A stretch of 10,035 nt of DNA from Anaeromyxobacteraceae bacterium. GTDB lineage: Bacteria > Myxococcota > Myxococcia > Myxococcales > Anaeromyxobacteraceae. Positions within the stretch are counted from its first letter, which is position 1; each line of letters opens with the position of its first letter. The stretch is taken from assembly GCA_027349605.1 (NCBI GenBank), contig DAIEMM010000132.1:1-10035 (forward strand), read 5' to 3'. Below are positions 1 through 5,767 of this stretch, piece after piece. The notes under the pieces were generated by a model. That model worked only from the letters and a program-made list of their open reading frames with translations. It had not been told where the DNA came from and ran no database searches. The position numbers and the translations under genes were made by a program.

Positions 1-81
1 AAGAGCCACCTGAAGACCATCTTCGACAAGCTGGGCGTGCGAAACCGGGTGGAACTGGCGCGGCGCCTCTCGAGCCGGTAG
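1..81 (+). CDS. C-terminal end of a LuxR/NarL-family response regulator (5' truncated by window)
   Basis: Frame 1 is open from the first base to a TAG at 79-81 and encodes 26 residues. They begin KSHLKTIFDKLGVRNRVELA, which is the recognition helix and following turn of the LuxR/GerE helix-turn-helix (typical pattern VKxHLxxIFxKLGVxxRxEL). The tail after the fold is only a few residues long, as is usual for this family. The receiver or sensing domain lies outside the window, so partner kinase and target genes cannot be told. The stop is 10 bases before the ilvA start, so the two genes may be co-transcribed, but this could be chance packing. Confidence 0.85.
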   Translation, partial: KSHLKTIFDKLGVRNRVELARRLSSR

Positions 82-91
82 TTTCGGCTCC

Positions 92-1297
92 GTGGTCACG
101 CTGAAAGACGTCCTGGCGGCGCGGGAACGCGTCCGCGACGCCCTCTACCTGTCGCCCTGCGCCCGCACCGAGACCCTCTCCCGGGTCTCGGGGACGCAGG
201 CGTTCCTCAAGCTCGACAACCTCCAGATGACGGGCGCCTACAAGGAGCGCGGCGCCCTCAACAAGCTTCTCACCCTGGGTGAAGCGGAGCGGGCACGCGG
301 CCTCATCGCCGCGTCGGCCGGGAACCACGCCCAGGCGGTGGCCTACCACGCCGGGAGGCTGGGGATCGCGGCCACCATCGTCATGCCGGAGACCACCCCC
401 ATCATGAAGGTGGCCAACACCCGCGGCCACGGGGCCCGGGTGGTCCTCTCCGGCGCGAGCTACGACGAGGCCTACTCCGAGGCGCGCCGTCTGGAGCGGG
501 AGGAGGGGCTCACCTTCGTCCACCCCTTCGACGACGAGCTCGTCATCGCCGGCCAGGGGACGCTGGGGCTGGAGGTCGTGGAGCAGGTCCCCGGGCTCGA
601 CGCGGTGCTGGTGCCGGTGGGAGGCGGCGGGCTGGTCTCCGGGGTGGCCGTGGCCGTGAAGGCCCTCGCACCCCACGTGAAGGTGATCGGGGTGGAGGCC
701 GAGGCGCTGGCCTGCATGCAGGCCGCTGTGGAGGCCGGCGAGCTGGTGACCCTCGACGCCGCGTCCACGCTGGCCGACGGCATCGCCGTGAAGCGGGCCG
801 GCGAGATCACCTTCGAGCACGTGCAGTCGCTGGTGGACGACATCGTGACCGTCACCGAGGAGGAGATCGCGAGCGCCATCCTCTACCTCCTCGAGAAGGA
901 GAAGACGGTGGCCGAGGGGGCCGGCGCGGTGTCGGTGGCGGCGCTCATGCACCACAAGCTGCCCCGGCTGGAGGGCAAGCGGGTCTGCTCGGTCATCTCC
1001 GGGGGCAACATCGACGTGAACGTGGTGGCCCGGGTCATCGAGCGCGGGCTCGTGAAGGACGGCCGGCTGGTGCGCATCAACATCCGGCTGCTCGACAAGC
1101 CGGGCCAGCTGACCATCGTCTCCGGGATCATCTCCGGGCTGCGCGCCAACGTCATCGAGGTGCACCACTCCCGGGCCTTCTCCGAGAAGTTCGGGGACAC
1201 CACGCTCCTGCTCACGCTGGAGACGCGCGGGCCCGAGCACGTCGCCGAGATCCTGGGAGCGCTGCGCGAGCTGGGGTACCAGGTCGACCGGGTGTAG
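92..1297 (+). CDS. ilvA: Threonine ammonia-lyase (threonine dehydratase), catabolic/medium form with C-terminal ACT domain
   Basis: A 401-residue PLP enzyme that deaminates L-threonine to 2-oxobutanoate and ammonia, the entry to isoleucine synthesis or threonine catabolism, in the cytoplasm. The PLP fold-type II signatures are all visible: GAYKERGA at 48-55 with K51 as the Schiff-base lysine, SAGNHAQ at 75-81, the phosphate-binding glycine run GGGGL at 177-181, and SGGNID at 303-308. Residues about 328-400 form a single ACT domain, so this is the roughly 400-aa form and not the 500-aa E. coli IlvA type with its longer regulatory region. The start is GTG at 92. No good Shine-Dalgarno precedes it; instead TAGTTT (79-84) lies 7 bases upstream, which could be a -10 box for a leaderless transcript. 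The TAG of that hexamer is also the stop of the preceding regulator gene. Serine dehydratase activity is possible but the family assignment is firm. Confidence 0.95.
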   Translation: MVTLKDVLAARERVRDALYLSPCARTETLSRVSGTQAFLKLDNLQMTGAYKERGALNKLLTLGEAERARGLIAASAGNHAQAVAYHAGRLGIAATIVMPETTPIMKVANTRGHGARVVLSGASYDEAYSEARRLEREEGLTFVHPFDDELVIAGQGTLGLEVVEQVPGLDAVLVPVGGGGLVSGVAVAVKALAPHVKVIGVEAEALACMQAAVEAGELVTLDAASTLADGIAVKRAGEITFEHVQSLVDDIVTVTEEEIASAILYLLEKEKTVAEGAGAVSVAALMHHKLPRLEGKRVCSVISGGNIDVNVVARVIERGLVKDGRLVRINIRLLDKPGQLTIVSGIISGLRANVIEVHHSRAFSEKFGDTTLLLTLETRGPEHVAEILGALRELGYQVDRV

Positions 1298-1340
1298 GCC
1301 GGATTGGCCATGGACCTGTCCGGTAGGGTATCTCTCGGGC

Positions 1341-2015
1341 GTGCTTGCGGAGATCCATGGAAGGCCGGTCCGTCACCACCGCGCCTGGCTGTCGCCCTCC
1401 TGGGCCGCGCACGCGAGCTCGGTCCTCTCCGCGGAAGCCCGGGCGACGCTCGCCGACTGGTTCTCCCGCGGCCGTCCGGCCATGATCTGCCGGCGGCTGC
1501 CCGGCGACCCGGCCGGGGATCCGGCCGGCGTCCCCCTCTCCGTCACCCTGCCCGCCGCGCGCTGGCTCGCCACCCTCCGCTTCACCGTGGGGCGCAAGGG
1601 CATCTCCCGGACCGCCCCGCCGCTCTCCCTCACCGAGGCCATCGCCGGCGCGCCTCCCGGATGGCGCGCGCCGCTCGCCTCCCTGGACCGGGCCGCGGCC
1701 GGCGTGAAGGTTCCCCTCTTCGTCTTCGGAGCGCTGGCCTGGCAACACCTCACCGGCGAGCCGTACCTGACCTCCCGCTCGGCGGTGGAGCTCCTCTTCC
1801 GCCCCCGGACGCGGCAGCAGCTCGACGGGATGCTGTCCATCCTGCGGGTCCGGGAGGACGGCGACGGCCCTCGCCTCGCCGGCGAGGTGGTCCTGGGATG
1901 GCACGACGCCGTGGCCTGGCGCGACCTCGCCCTCGGGCGCCGCCGGGTCCTGGTCCGGGGCGCCGAGCACGAGTCGGTGATGGACGTGGAGCGGCTGCTC
2001 GCGGGGCTGCGCTAG
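1341..2015 (+). CDS. mdcG: MdcG-like protein (malonate decarboxylase holo-ACP synthase / phosphoribosyl-dephospho-CoA transferase family), probably lacking catalytic residues
   Basis: A 224-residue protein, GTG start, length normal for the family. The N-terminus (RPVRHHRAWLSPSWAAHA) and the block VFGALAWQHLTGEPYL at 128-143 are characteristic of MdcG, which attaches the 2'-(5''-phosphoribosyl)-3'-dephospho-CoA prosthetic group to the acyl-carrier subunit of malonate decarboxylase. Family members carry a nucleotidyltransferase motif of the form GS...SDLDLL. Here the Gly-Ser is G130-A131 and the DxD is A148-V149-E150 (SAVELL), so the serine and the first aspartate are missing and the second is Glu. 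No malonate decarboxylase gene (mdcA-F or mad) is in the window. It may be a decayed relic or a protein with a changed role. Its TAG stop shares the CTAG at 2012-2015 with the convergent bioF stop. TAGGGT at 1324-1329 is a possible -10 element; I see no clear Shine-Dalgarno. Confidence 0.75.
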   Translation: MLAEIHGRPVRHHRAWLSPSWAAHASSVLSAEARATLADWFSRGRPAMICRRLPGDPAGDPAGVPLSVTLPAARWLATLRFTVGRKGISRTAPPLSLTEAIAGAPPGWRAPLASLDRAAAGVKVPLFVFGALAWQHLTGEPYLTSRSAVELLFRPRTRQQLDGMLSILRVREDGDGPRLAGEVVLGWHDAVAWRDLALGRRRVLVRGAEHESVMDVERLLAGLR

Positions 2016-3172
2016 ACGACGTCCCGGAGGGCCGAGAGGAAGCCGTCCACCTGCGCGGCCGTGTGACTGGCCGTGAGGGAGACGCGCAGCCGGCTCGTGC
2101 CGCGGGGCACGGTGGGCGGGCGGATGGCCTTCACGTGGAAGCCCTGCTCCCGGAGCCGCCGGGAGGCCTCGAGCGCGCGGGCCTCCTCTCCCAGCACCAC
2201 CGGGAAGATGGGCGCGACCACGCCCTCCATCGGGAACCCCAGGGCCTCGAGGCCGCCCTTCATGCGGGCGGAGAGCGCGCCGAGCCGCGTCCGGCGCTCC
2301 GGCTCTCCCTCGAGCACGTCCAGCGCCGCGAGGGCCGCTGCGCACGCCGACGGCGGGAGCGCGGTGGTGAAGACGAAGGTGCGGGCCCGGGAGACGAGCC
2401 AGCCGGTCAGCTCGCTCGAGCCGGCCACGAAGGCGCCGAAGCTGCCGAGCGCCTTGCCCAGGGTCCCCATGAGCACGTCCACCCGCCCGGTGACCCCGAG
2501 CGCCTCGGCGAGCCCGGCCCCGGTGGGCCCGAGGACGCCGGTGGAATGGGCCTCGTCCAGGTAGAGCATGGCGCCGTGCCGCTCGCAGGCTTCCACGATC
2601 TCCCGGAGCGGCGCCGCGTCGCCGTCCATGCCGAAGACGGCGTCGGTGACCACGAGCCTCCGGCGCGCCCGCGAGGCGGCGAGCAGCGCGGAGAGCCCTT
2701 CCACGTCCCGGTGCCGGTAGACGTGGACCCCGGCGCGGGAGAGGCGGCAGCCGTCGATGATCGACGCGTGGTTCCACGCGTCGGAGAAGACGGCGTCGCC
2801 CGGCCCGACGAGCGCCCCGGGAACGCCGGCGTTCACGTGGTACCCGGTGGAGAAGAGGAGCGCGGACCCGGTGCCCTTCATCCGCGCCAGGCGCGCCTCC
2901 AGCTCGTGATGCAGCTCGAGGTCTCCGACGACGAGCCGCGCCGCCCCTGCCCCGGCCCCGAGACGCCCGGCGGCCGCCGCGGCGGCTTGCCGGAGGCGTG
3001 GATCGGCCGCCAGCCCCAGGTAGTCGTTCGAGCAGAGGTTCACGAGCTCGCGGCCGCCGATCGAGACCACGGGCCCCTGCGCGCCGGTGATGGGCTCGAG
3101 CCCACGGCGCAGCCCCTTCGCCTCCAGGGCGGCGAGCTCCCCGGGGATCCAGCCGAGTGCGGGACCGGGCAC
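2012..3172 (-). CDS. bioF: 8-amino-7-oxononanoate synthase (KAPA synthase)
   Basis: A 386-residue PLP enzyme of the alpha-oxoamine synthase family that condenses pimeloyl-CoA or pimeloyl-ACP with L-alanine, releasing CO2, to give 8-amino-7-oxononanoate, the first committed step of biotin ring assembly. Visible landmarks are SNDYLGLA (48-55), the PLP-stacking His in DAWNHAS (H135), TDAVFGMDGD (176-185), DEAHSTG (206-212) carrying the PLP-contacting Asp and His, the Schiff-base Lys in GTLGKALGSFGAF (K240), and the substrate loop RPPTVPRGTSRLR (351-363). I chose the GTG at 3172-3170 because it gives the normal length and lies 5 bases after the bioB stop; the frame stays open upstream, but that stretch is the wrong frame of bioB. 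It is translated from the bioB transcript. Its stop interlocks with that of the convergent mdcG-like gene. Confidence 0.95.
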   Translation of the reverse strand: MPGPALGWIPGELAALEAKGLRRGLEPITGAQGPVVSIGGRELVNLCSNDYLGLAADPRLRQAAAAAAGRLGAGAGAARLVVGDLELHHELEARLARMKGTGSALLFSTGYHVNAGVPGALVGPGDAVFSDAWNHASIIDGCRLSRAGVHVYRHRDVEGLSALLAASRARRRLVVTDAVFGMDGDAAPLREIVEACERHGAMLYLDEAHSTGVLGPTGAGLAEALGVTGRVDVLMGTLGKALGSFGAFVAGSSELTGWLVSRARTFVFTTALPPSACAAALAALDVLEGEPERRTRLGALSARMKGGLEALGFPMEGVVAPIFPVVLGEEARALEASRRLREQGFHVKAIRPPTVPRGTSRLRVSLTASHTAAQVDGFLSALRDVV

Positions 3173-3177
3173 GCCGG

Positions 3178-4263
3178 CTATCCGCGGACGACCCGGAGCG
3201 CGCGGCGTCCCGGCTCGGTGACCCGCCGGTTCCAGCGGGTCTCGGCGGGCGCCTCCCCGTGGAAGGCCCAGTGCTCGGGGTCGGGAGTGGGGCGCACGCT
3301 CATGCCCTGGCCGGTGATCATCTCGATCACCTGCTCGGGGGTCCGGCCCGCGCTGGTGAGGTAGTTGCCCACCATGGTCCCGTTGGCGCCGGCGCGGAAG
3401 ATGTCGTCCTGGCGCCCGCCCAGGTTCACTTCCCGTCCACCCATCACGAAGATGTGCGCGGTGGGCATCATGAGGCGGAAGACGGCCACGGCGGCCAGGC
3501 ACTCCTCGGCGGTGATGGCCTTGAGGTGCCCCATGGGCGTGCCCGGACGCGGGTTGAGGAAGTTCACGGGCACGCAGTCCACGTCGAGGTCGCGCAGGAC
3601 CTCGGCGAGCTCGACCCGCTGCTCGGGCGACTCGCCCATGCCGAGGATGCCGCCGGTGCAGAGCTTGAGCCCCATCCCCTTGGCGGTGCGGACGGTGTCG
3701 ATCTGCTCCTGGAAGGTGTGGGTGGTGCAGACGTTGCCGAAGTGGCTGGGGGCGGTCTCGAGGTTGTGGTGCAGGTGCATGAGCCCGGCCGCCTGGAGCC
3801 GCGCGATGTCCGGCTCGCGCATGAGGCCGAGCGAGGCGCAGGGCTCCACGGTGGTCTCGGCCTTGATGAGCCGGATGGCCTCCTCGATGACCGAGAGCTC
3901 CTCCTCCTTGGAGATGCGCGTGCCGCTGCAGACGATGGAGAACTCGCGGGCCCCGGCGGCCTCGGCGGCCTTGGCCTGCTCGACGATCTCGCGGGCGGAG
4001 AGGAGCGCGTAGGTCGGGGCGTCGGCGTCCTTGAAGTGGGCCGACTGGGAGCAGAAGCCGCAGTCCTCGGGGCAGGAGCCCGACTTGGCGTTGGTGATGC
4101 CGCACAGGCTCACCTCGTCGCCGTGGACGGCGTGGCGGACGGCGGCGGCGCGGTCGAGCATGGCCTCGAATTCGGGGCCGGAGGTGAGCCGGATGAGGCG
4201 GCGGGCCTCCTCGGCGGAGATGGGCTCGATTCCGGGGGGGAGCGCGGCGCGGGTCTCGCACAT
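3178..4263 (-). CDS. bioB: Biotin synthase (radical SAM)
   Basis: A 361-residue radical SAM enzyme that inserts sulfur into dethiobiotin to make biotin. The 4Fe-4S/SAM motif is C64-PED-C68-GF-C71. The cysteines corresponding to the auxiliary 2Fe-2S ligands of E. coli BioB are present as C112 (IVCSGT), C142 (EPCASLG) and C202 (KLCTGGILGMG). The HNLET block (167-171) and GGREVNL (275-281) are also typical. The residue aligning with the E. coli cluster ligand Arg260 reads Phe (AHIFVMGGRE). I prefer the ATG at 4263. A TTG at 4299 in the same frame would add 12 proline/arginine-rich residues, but it lies within the -35 box. No Shine-Dalgarno precedes the ATG; a promoter with its -10 box 8 bases upstream suggests a leaderless mRNA. 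The gene is followed after 5 bases by bioF in one operon. Confidence 0.95.
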   Translation of the reverse strand: MCETRAALPPGIEPISAEEARRLIRLTSGPEFEAMLDRAAAVRHAVHGDEVSLCGITNAKSGSCPEDCGFCSQSAHFKDADAPTYALLSAREIVEQAKAAEAAGAREFSIVCSGTRISKEEELSVIEEAIRLIKAETTVEPCASLGLMREPDIARLQAAGLMHLHHNLETAPSHFGNVCTTHTFQEQIDTVRTAKGMGLKLCTGGILGMGESPEQRVELAEVLRDLDVDCVPVNFLNPRPGTPMGHLKAITAEECLAAVAVFRLMMPTAHIFVMGGREVNLGGRQDDIFRAGANGTMVGNYLTSAGRTPEQVIEMITGQGMSVRPTPDPEHWAFHGEAPAETRWNRRVTEPGRRALRVVRG

Positions 4264-4271
4264 GGGGCGGG

Positions 4272-4299
4272 AGGATACCCGCCGGGGGGGCGTCGTCAA
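4272..4299 (-). promoter_or_regulatory. Candidate sigma70-type promoter of bioBF (TTGACG, 16-bp spacer, TATCCT)
   Basis: On the minus strand the -35 hexamer TTGACG (4299-4294) matches the consensus at 5 of 6 positions. The -10 hexamer TATCCT (4277-4272) has the key T, A and final T, and the spacer is 16 bases. Only 8 bases separate the -10 box from the bioB ATG, so transcription would begin at or within a base or two of the start codon. The -35 box contains the TGA stop codon of the upstream HNH gene. There is no ribosome-binding sequence between promoter and ATG, which agrees with a leaderless transcript. This is a pattern match, not a mapped start. Confidence 0.6.
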
Positions 4300-4324
4300 C
4301 CCGGGGAGGTAAATGGGTTTACGA
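4293..4324 (-). promoter_or_regulatory. Candidate BirA (biotin repressor) operator
   Basis: On the + strand the left arm is TCGTCAACC (4293-4301) and the right arm GGTTTACGA (4316-4324), separated by 14 bases. The arms are complementary at 8 of 9 positions. The known BirA signal is TTGTAAACC, a 14-15 base spacer, then GGTTTACAA; the left arm agrees at 7 of 9 and the right arm at 8 of 9. The site covers the -35 box of the bioB promoter, so a bound repressor would block RNA polymerase when biotin is sufficient. No birA gene is in the window. A second small inverted repeat (GTAAA-TGGG-TTTAC, 4309-4322) is nested around the right arm. Confidence 0.65.
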
Positions 4325-5396
4325 GGAATGAGGCGCGGTGCGTGAGAGGGAGAGGCGGCCCGTATCCCGCGACAGCCTCCCTGGCCACCGGGGCGTCCCC
4401 CGCCTTGTTGCCCCGAGTGAATAGATCCATGTGCGCGTCGCCGAAGGCCCGGCGCGCGGATTCCAGATTATGCGCCTGGCAGAGGGCCCGGCAGTTCTCC
4501 ACCGTGGACGGCCCACCCTTTCCCCGCGGCACCATGTGATCGATCTGGAGCCGCACCGTCGCACCGCAAATGCCGCCATCTACCAGCTTCCACTGGCATT
4601 TTCCCTCGTCCCGCGTGAGGACCTCGCGCTTCACCCTCGCCGGGACGCAGGCCTTCCGCTTGCGCTGCTTCTCGATGAGCAGTTCCAGCGCCTCCGTGAG
4701 CACCTCCTCGTCGGACGCGCCGGGATTTCGGTGCGATTCTCCCGCCCTCGCCTTCTTGAGCAGCGCCAGGAACTCCCGGGACACCGTGAGGTGCATCCGG
4801 CTCTCGGTTGCGGTCATCGGCTCCACCACCGTCCGCGTCGCCCAAGATTCGCCTGGGCGAACTCGCGGAGCATCGGTCCCAGGACCAGGCGCCGGGGCAG
4901 GCGGGTCCACCCGATCGACCTGCCCCACCGGCCGAACCGACTCGACCGGCGCGGCCGCCTCCACCCGGGTCACCACCGTCCTCGCCGGCACCACGTTCCG
5001 GGGCTTCAGTTCCGCCGCCAGCTCCAGCGCCTCCAGCTTCGAGAGTCCGTAGAACCGGGGAAGAACCTCGCGCGAGTTCTCCTCCGTCATGACCGAGGCG
5101 AGGACGGCCGCGGTGGTGAAGCACAACTTCCCGTCCCGGATCGGCTCCAGGACCTCGGGGAACTTCTGAACGAGCCAGGCGGCGGCACGGCGGTGGTGGG
5201 CGGCCGAGCGGGAGAGCCGGAGCCCCTCGTGGAGGTAAGCGAAAAGATTGGCGTGGCCGAGGTCGCGGAAGAGCTTGCGCCGGTCGAACTCGGCGAGTGC
5301 CTCGAGGAACGCGCCGAGAGAGGCGAACTCGACGCCGAGAAGGTCGGTGAGCCGGGAGTGGAAGGCGCGGGCCGCGAGAAGTGTCGTGTCGTTCAT
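4296..5396 (-). CDS. HNH endonuclease-family protein with N-terminal helical (DUF222-like) domain
   Basis: A 366-residue protein of a family that I recall as present in multiple copies in myxobacterial genomes. The N-terminal helical domain (about 30-145) contains DRRKLFRDLGHANLFAYLHEGL and LCFTTAAVLASVMTEENSRE. A Pro/Ala/Val-rich linker follows (about 148-190), then a helical stretch (200-245) ending in a basic patch, and a C-terminal HNH nuclease domain (about 255-315). In the HNH part C267 and C277, D286-H287 (LQIDHMVPRGKGG), N301 and the C302/C306/H309-N310 cluster are visible, so the active site appears intact. The cellular role of this family is not established; a DNA nicking or cutting role is inferred from the fold. 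The ATG at 5396 has a good Shine-Dalgarno, GAGAAGG, with a 7-base spacer. The last ~35 residues have no family look and run into the bioB operator. The gene seems less GC-rich than its neighbours. Confidence 0.85.
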   Translation of the reverse strand: MNDTTLLAARAFHSRLTDLLGVEFASLGAFLEALAEFDRRKLFRDLGHANLFAYLHEGLRLSRSAAHHRRAAAWLVQKFPEVLEPIRDGKLCFTTAAVLASVMTEENSREVLPRFYGLSKLEALELAAELKPRNVVPARTVVTRVEAAAPVESVRPVGQVDRVDPPAPAPGPGTDAPRVRPGESWATRTVVEPMTATESRMHLTVSREFLALLKKARAGESHRNPGASDEEVLTEALELLIEKQRKRKACVPARVKREVLTRDEGKCQWKLVDGGICGATVRLQIDHMVPRGKGGPSTVENCRALCQAHNLESARRAFGDAHMDLFTRGNKAGDAPVAREAVAGYGPPLPLTHRASFLVNPFTSPG

Positions 5397-5647
5397 GGAG
5401 ATACCTTCTCACGCGATTTTCGACTCTCCCCAGTCGCACGAGATTCGCCGCCGTCGCGTCGTCTCGCAGCGAGATCTCGAACCCAGCCAGGAATTCCGGG
5501 AGCGCGTGCACGGGGCGCCGAGGAAGCGACGAGGGCATTCCTGCGGGGGCCGCATCGCTCGACGCGAACATCACGAGAACCTGTCAATACGGCGTTCGCT
5601 TGCGCCCCATTTGGCCGAGCGGTCCGAGGGGCGGACGGTCCGTGAAG

Positions 5648-5653
5648 TAGACT
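5648..5653 (+). promoter_or_regulatory. Possible -10 element upstream of radA
   Basis: TAGACT fits the TAnnnT pattern of a -10 box in an otherwise GC-rich stretch. No recognisable -35 hexamer lies 15-19 bases upstream, so support is weak. It would give radA a leader of about 108 bases, or a leaderless 20-codon upstream frame beginning at the GTG at 5660. Confidence 0.25.
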
Positions 5654-5729
5654 GCGGCGGTGCCGACGTCCCGGGCTCGAGGTGCGTTCATGGCCGTGCC
5701 TCCCGAAGCTTGCGCCACATGAAGCTGGC

Positions 5730-5746
5730 GCTGACCTGGCGTCAGC
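5730..5746 (+). promoter_or_regulatory. Inverted repeat in the radA leader
   Basis: GCTGAC (5730-5735) and GTCAGC (5741-5746) are perfect 6-bp complements around a 5-base loop, 21 bases before the radA ATG. It could be an RNA hairpin or a protein-binding palindrome. Its CTGAC/GTCAG arms recall SOS-type palindromes but the spacing does not match the LexA box that I know for myxobacteria (CTG-type arms ending GTTCAG), so no regulator is assigned. Confidence 0.3.
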
Positions 5747-5767
5747 CCTGCATGGCAAGGTCCCACC

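Larger units (their letters stand above)
5397..5767. other. 371-bp spacer between divergent HNH gene and radA, no convincing gene
   Basis: Short open frames exist on both strands, but none resembles a protein I know or has a good start signal. The HNH-proximal part is less GC-rich than its surroundings and holds overlapping palindromes: TCTCGC-A-GCGAGA (5462-5474) and the perfect 10-bp CGAGATCTCG (5470-5479). The radA-proximal part holds TAGACT (5648-5653), a possible -10 box, giving a radA leader of about 108 bases with a hairpin just before the ATG. It also holds a 20-codon frame starting with GTG at 5660, six bases after that hexamer, and ending at 5722. Confidence 0.6.

Noticed and set aside
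1299..1323. An inverted repeat CCGGA...TCCGG between ilvA and the mdcG-like gene
   Set aside because: It has only 5-bp arms with a long loop and no T-tract, so it is not convincing as a terminator.
3173..4261. Upstream in-frame extension of bioF through the whole bioB region (749 codons in total)
   Set aside because: This part is the wrong frame of bioB with low-complexity Arg/Pro/His composition. bioF starts at the GTG at 3172.
3157..4539. A 460-codon + strand open frame opposite bioB
   Set aside because: It is antisense to bioB and the HNH gene with very repetitive Gly/Ala/Glu/His composition: a shadow of GC-rich codons.
5400..5574. A minus-strand frame upstream of the HNH gene (HALPEFLAGFEISLRDD region)
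   Set aside because: It reads somewhat like protein but runs on into a shadow frame of the HNH gene, has no good start signal and matches no family that I know.
5601..5695. A tRNA-like stretch (TGGCCGAGCGGTCCGA resembles a Ser/Leu D-arm)
   Set aside because: There is no matching acceptor stem, anticodon stem or GTTCGA-type T-loop at the right distances.
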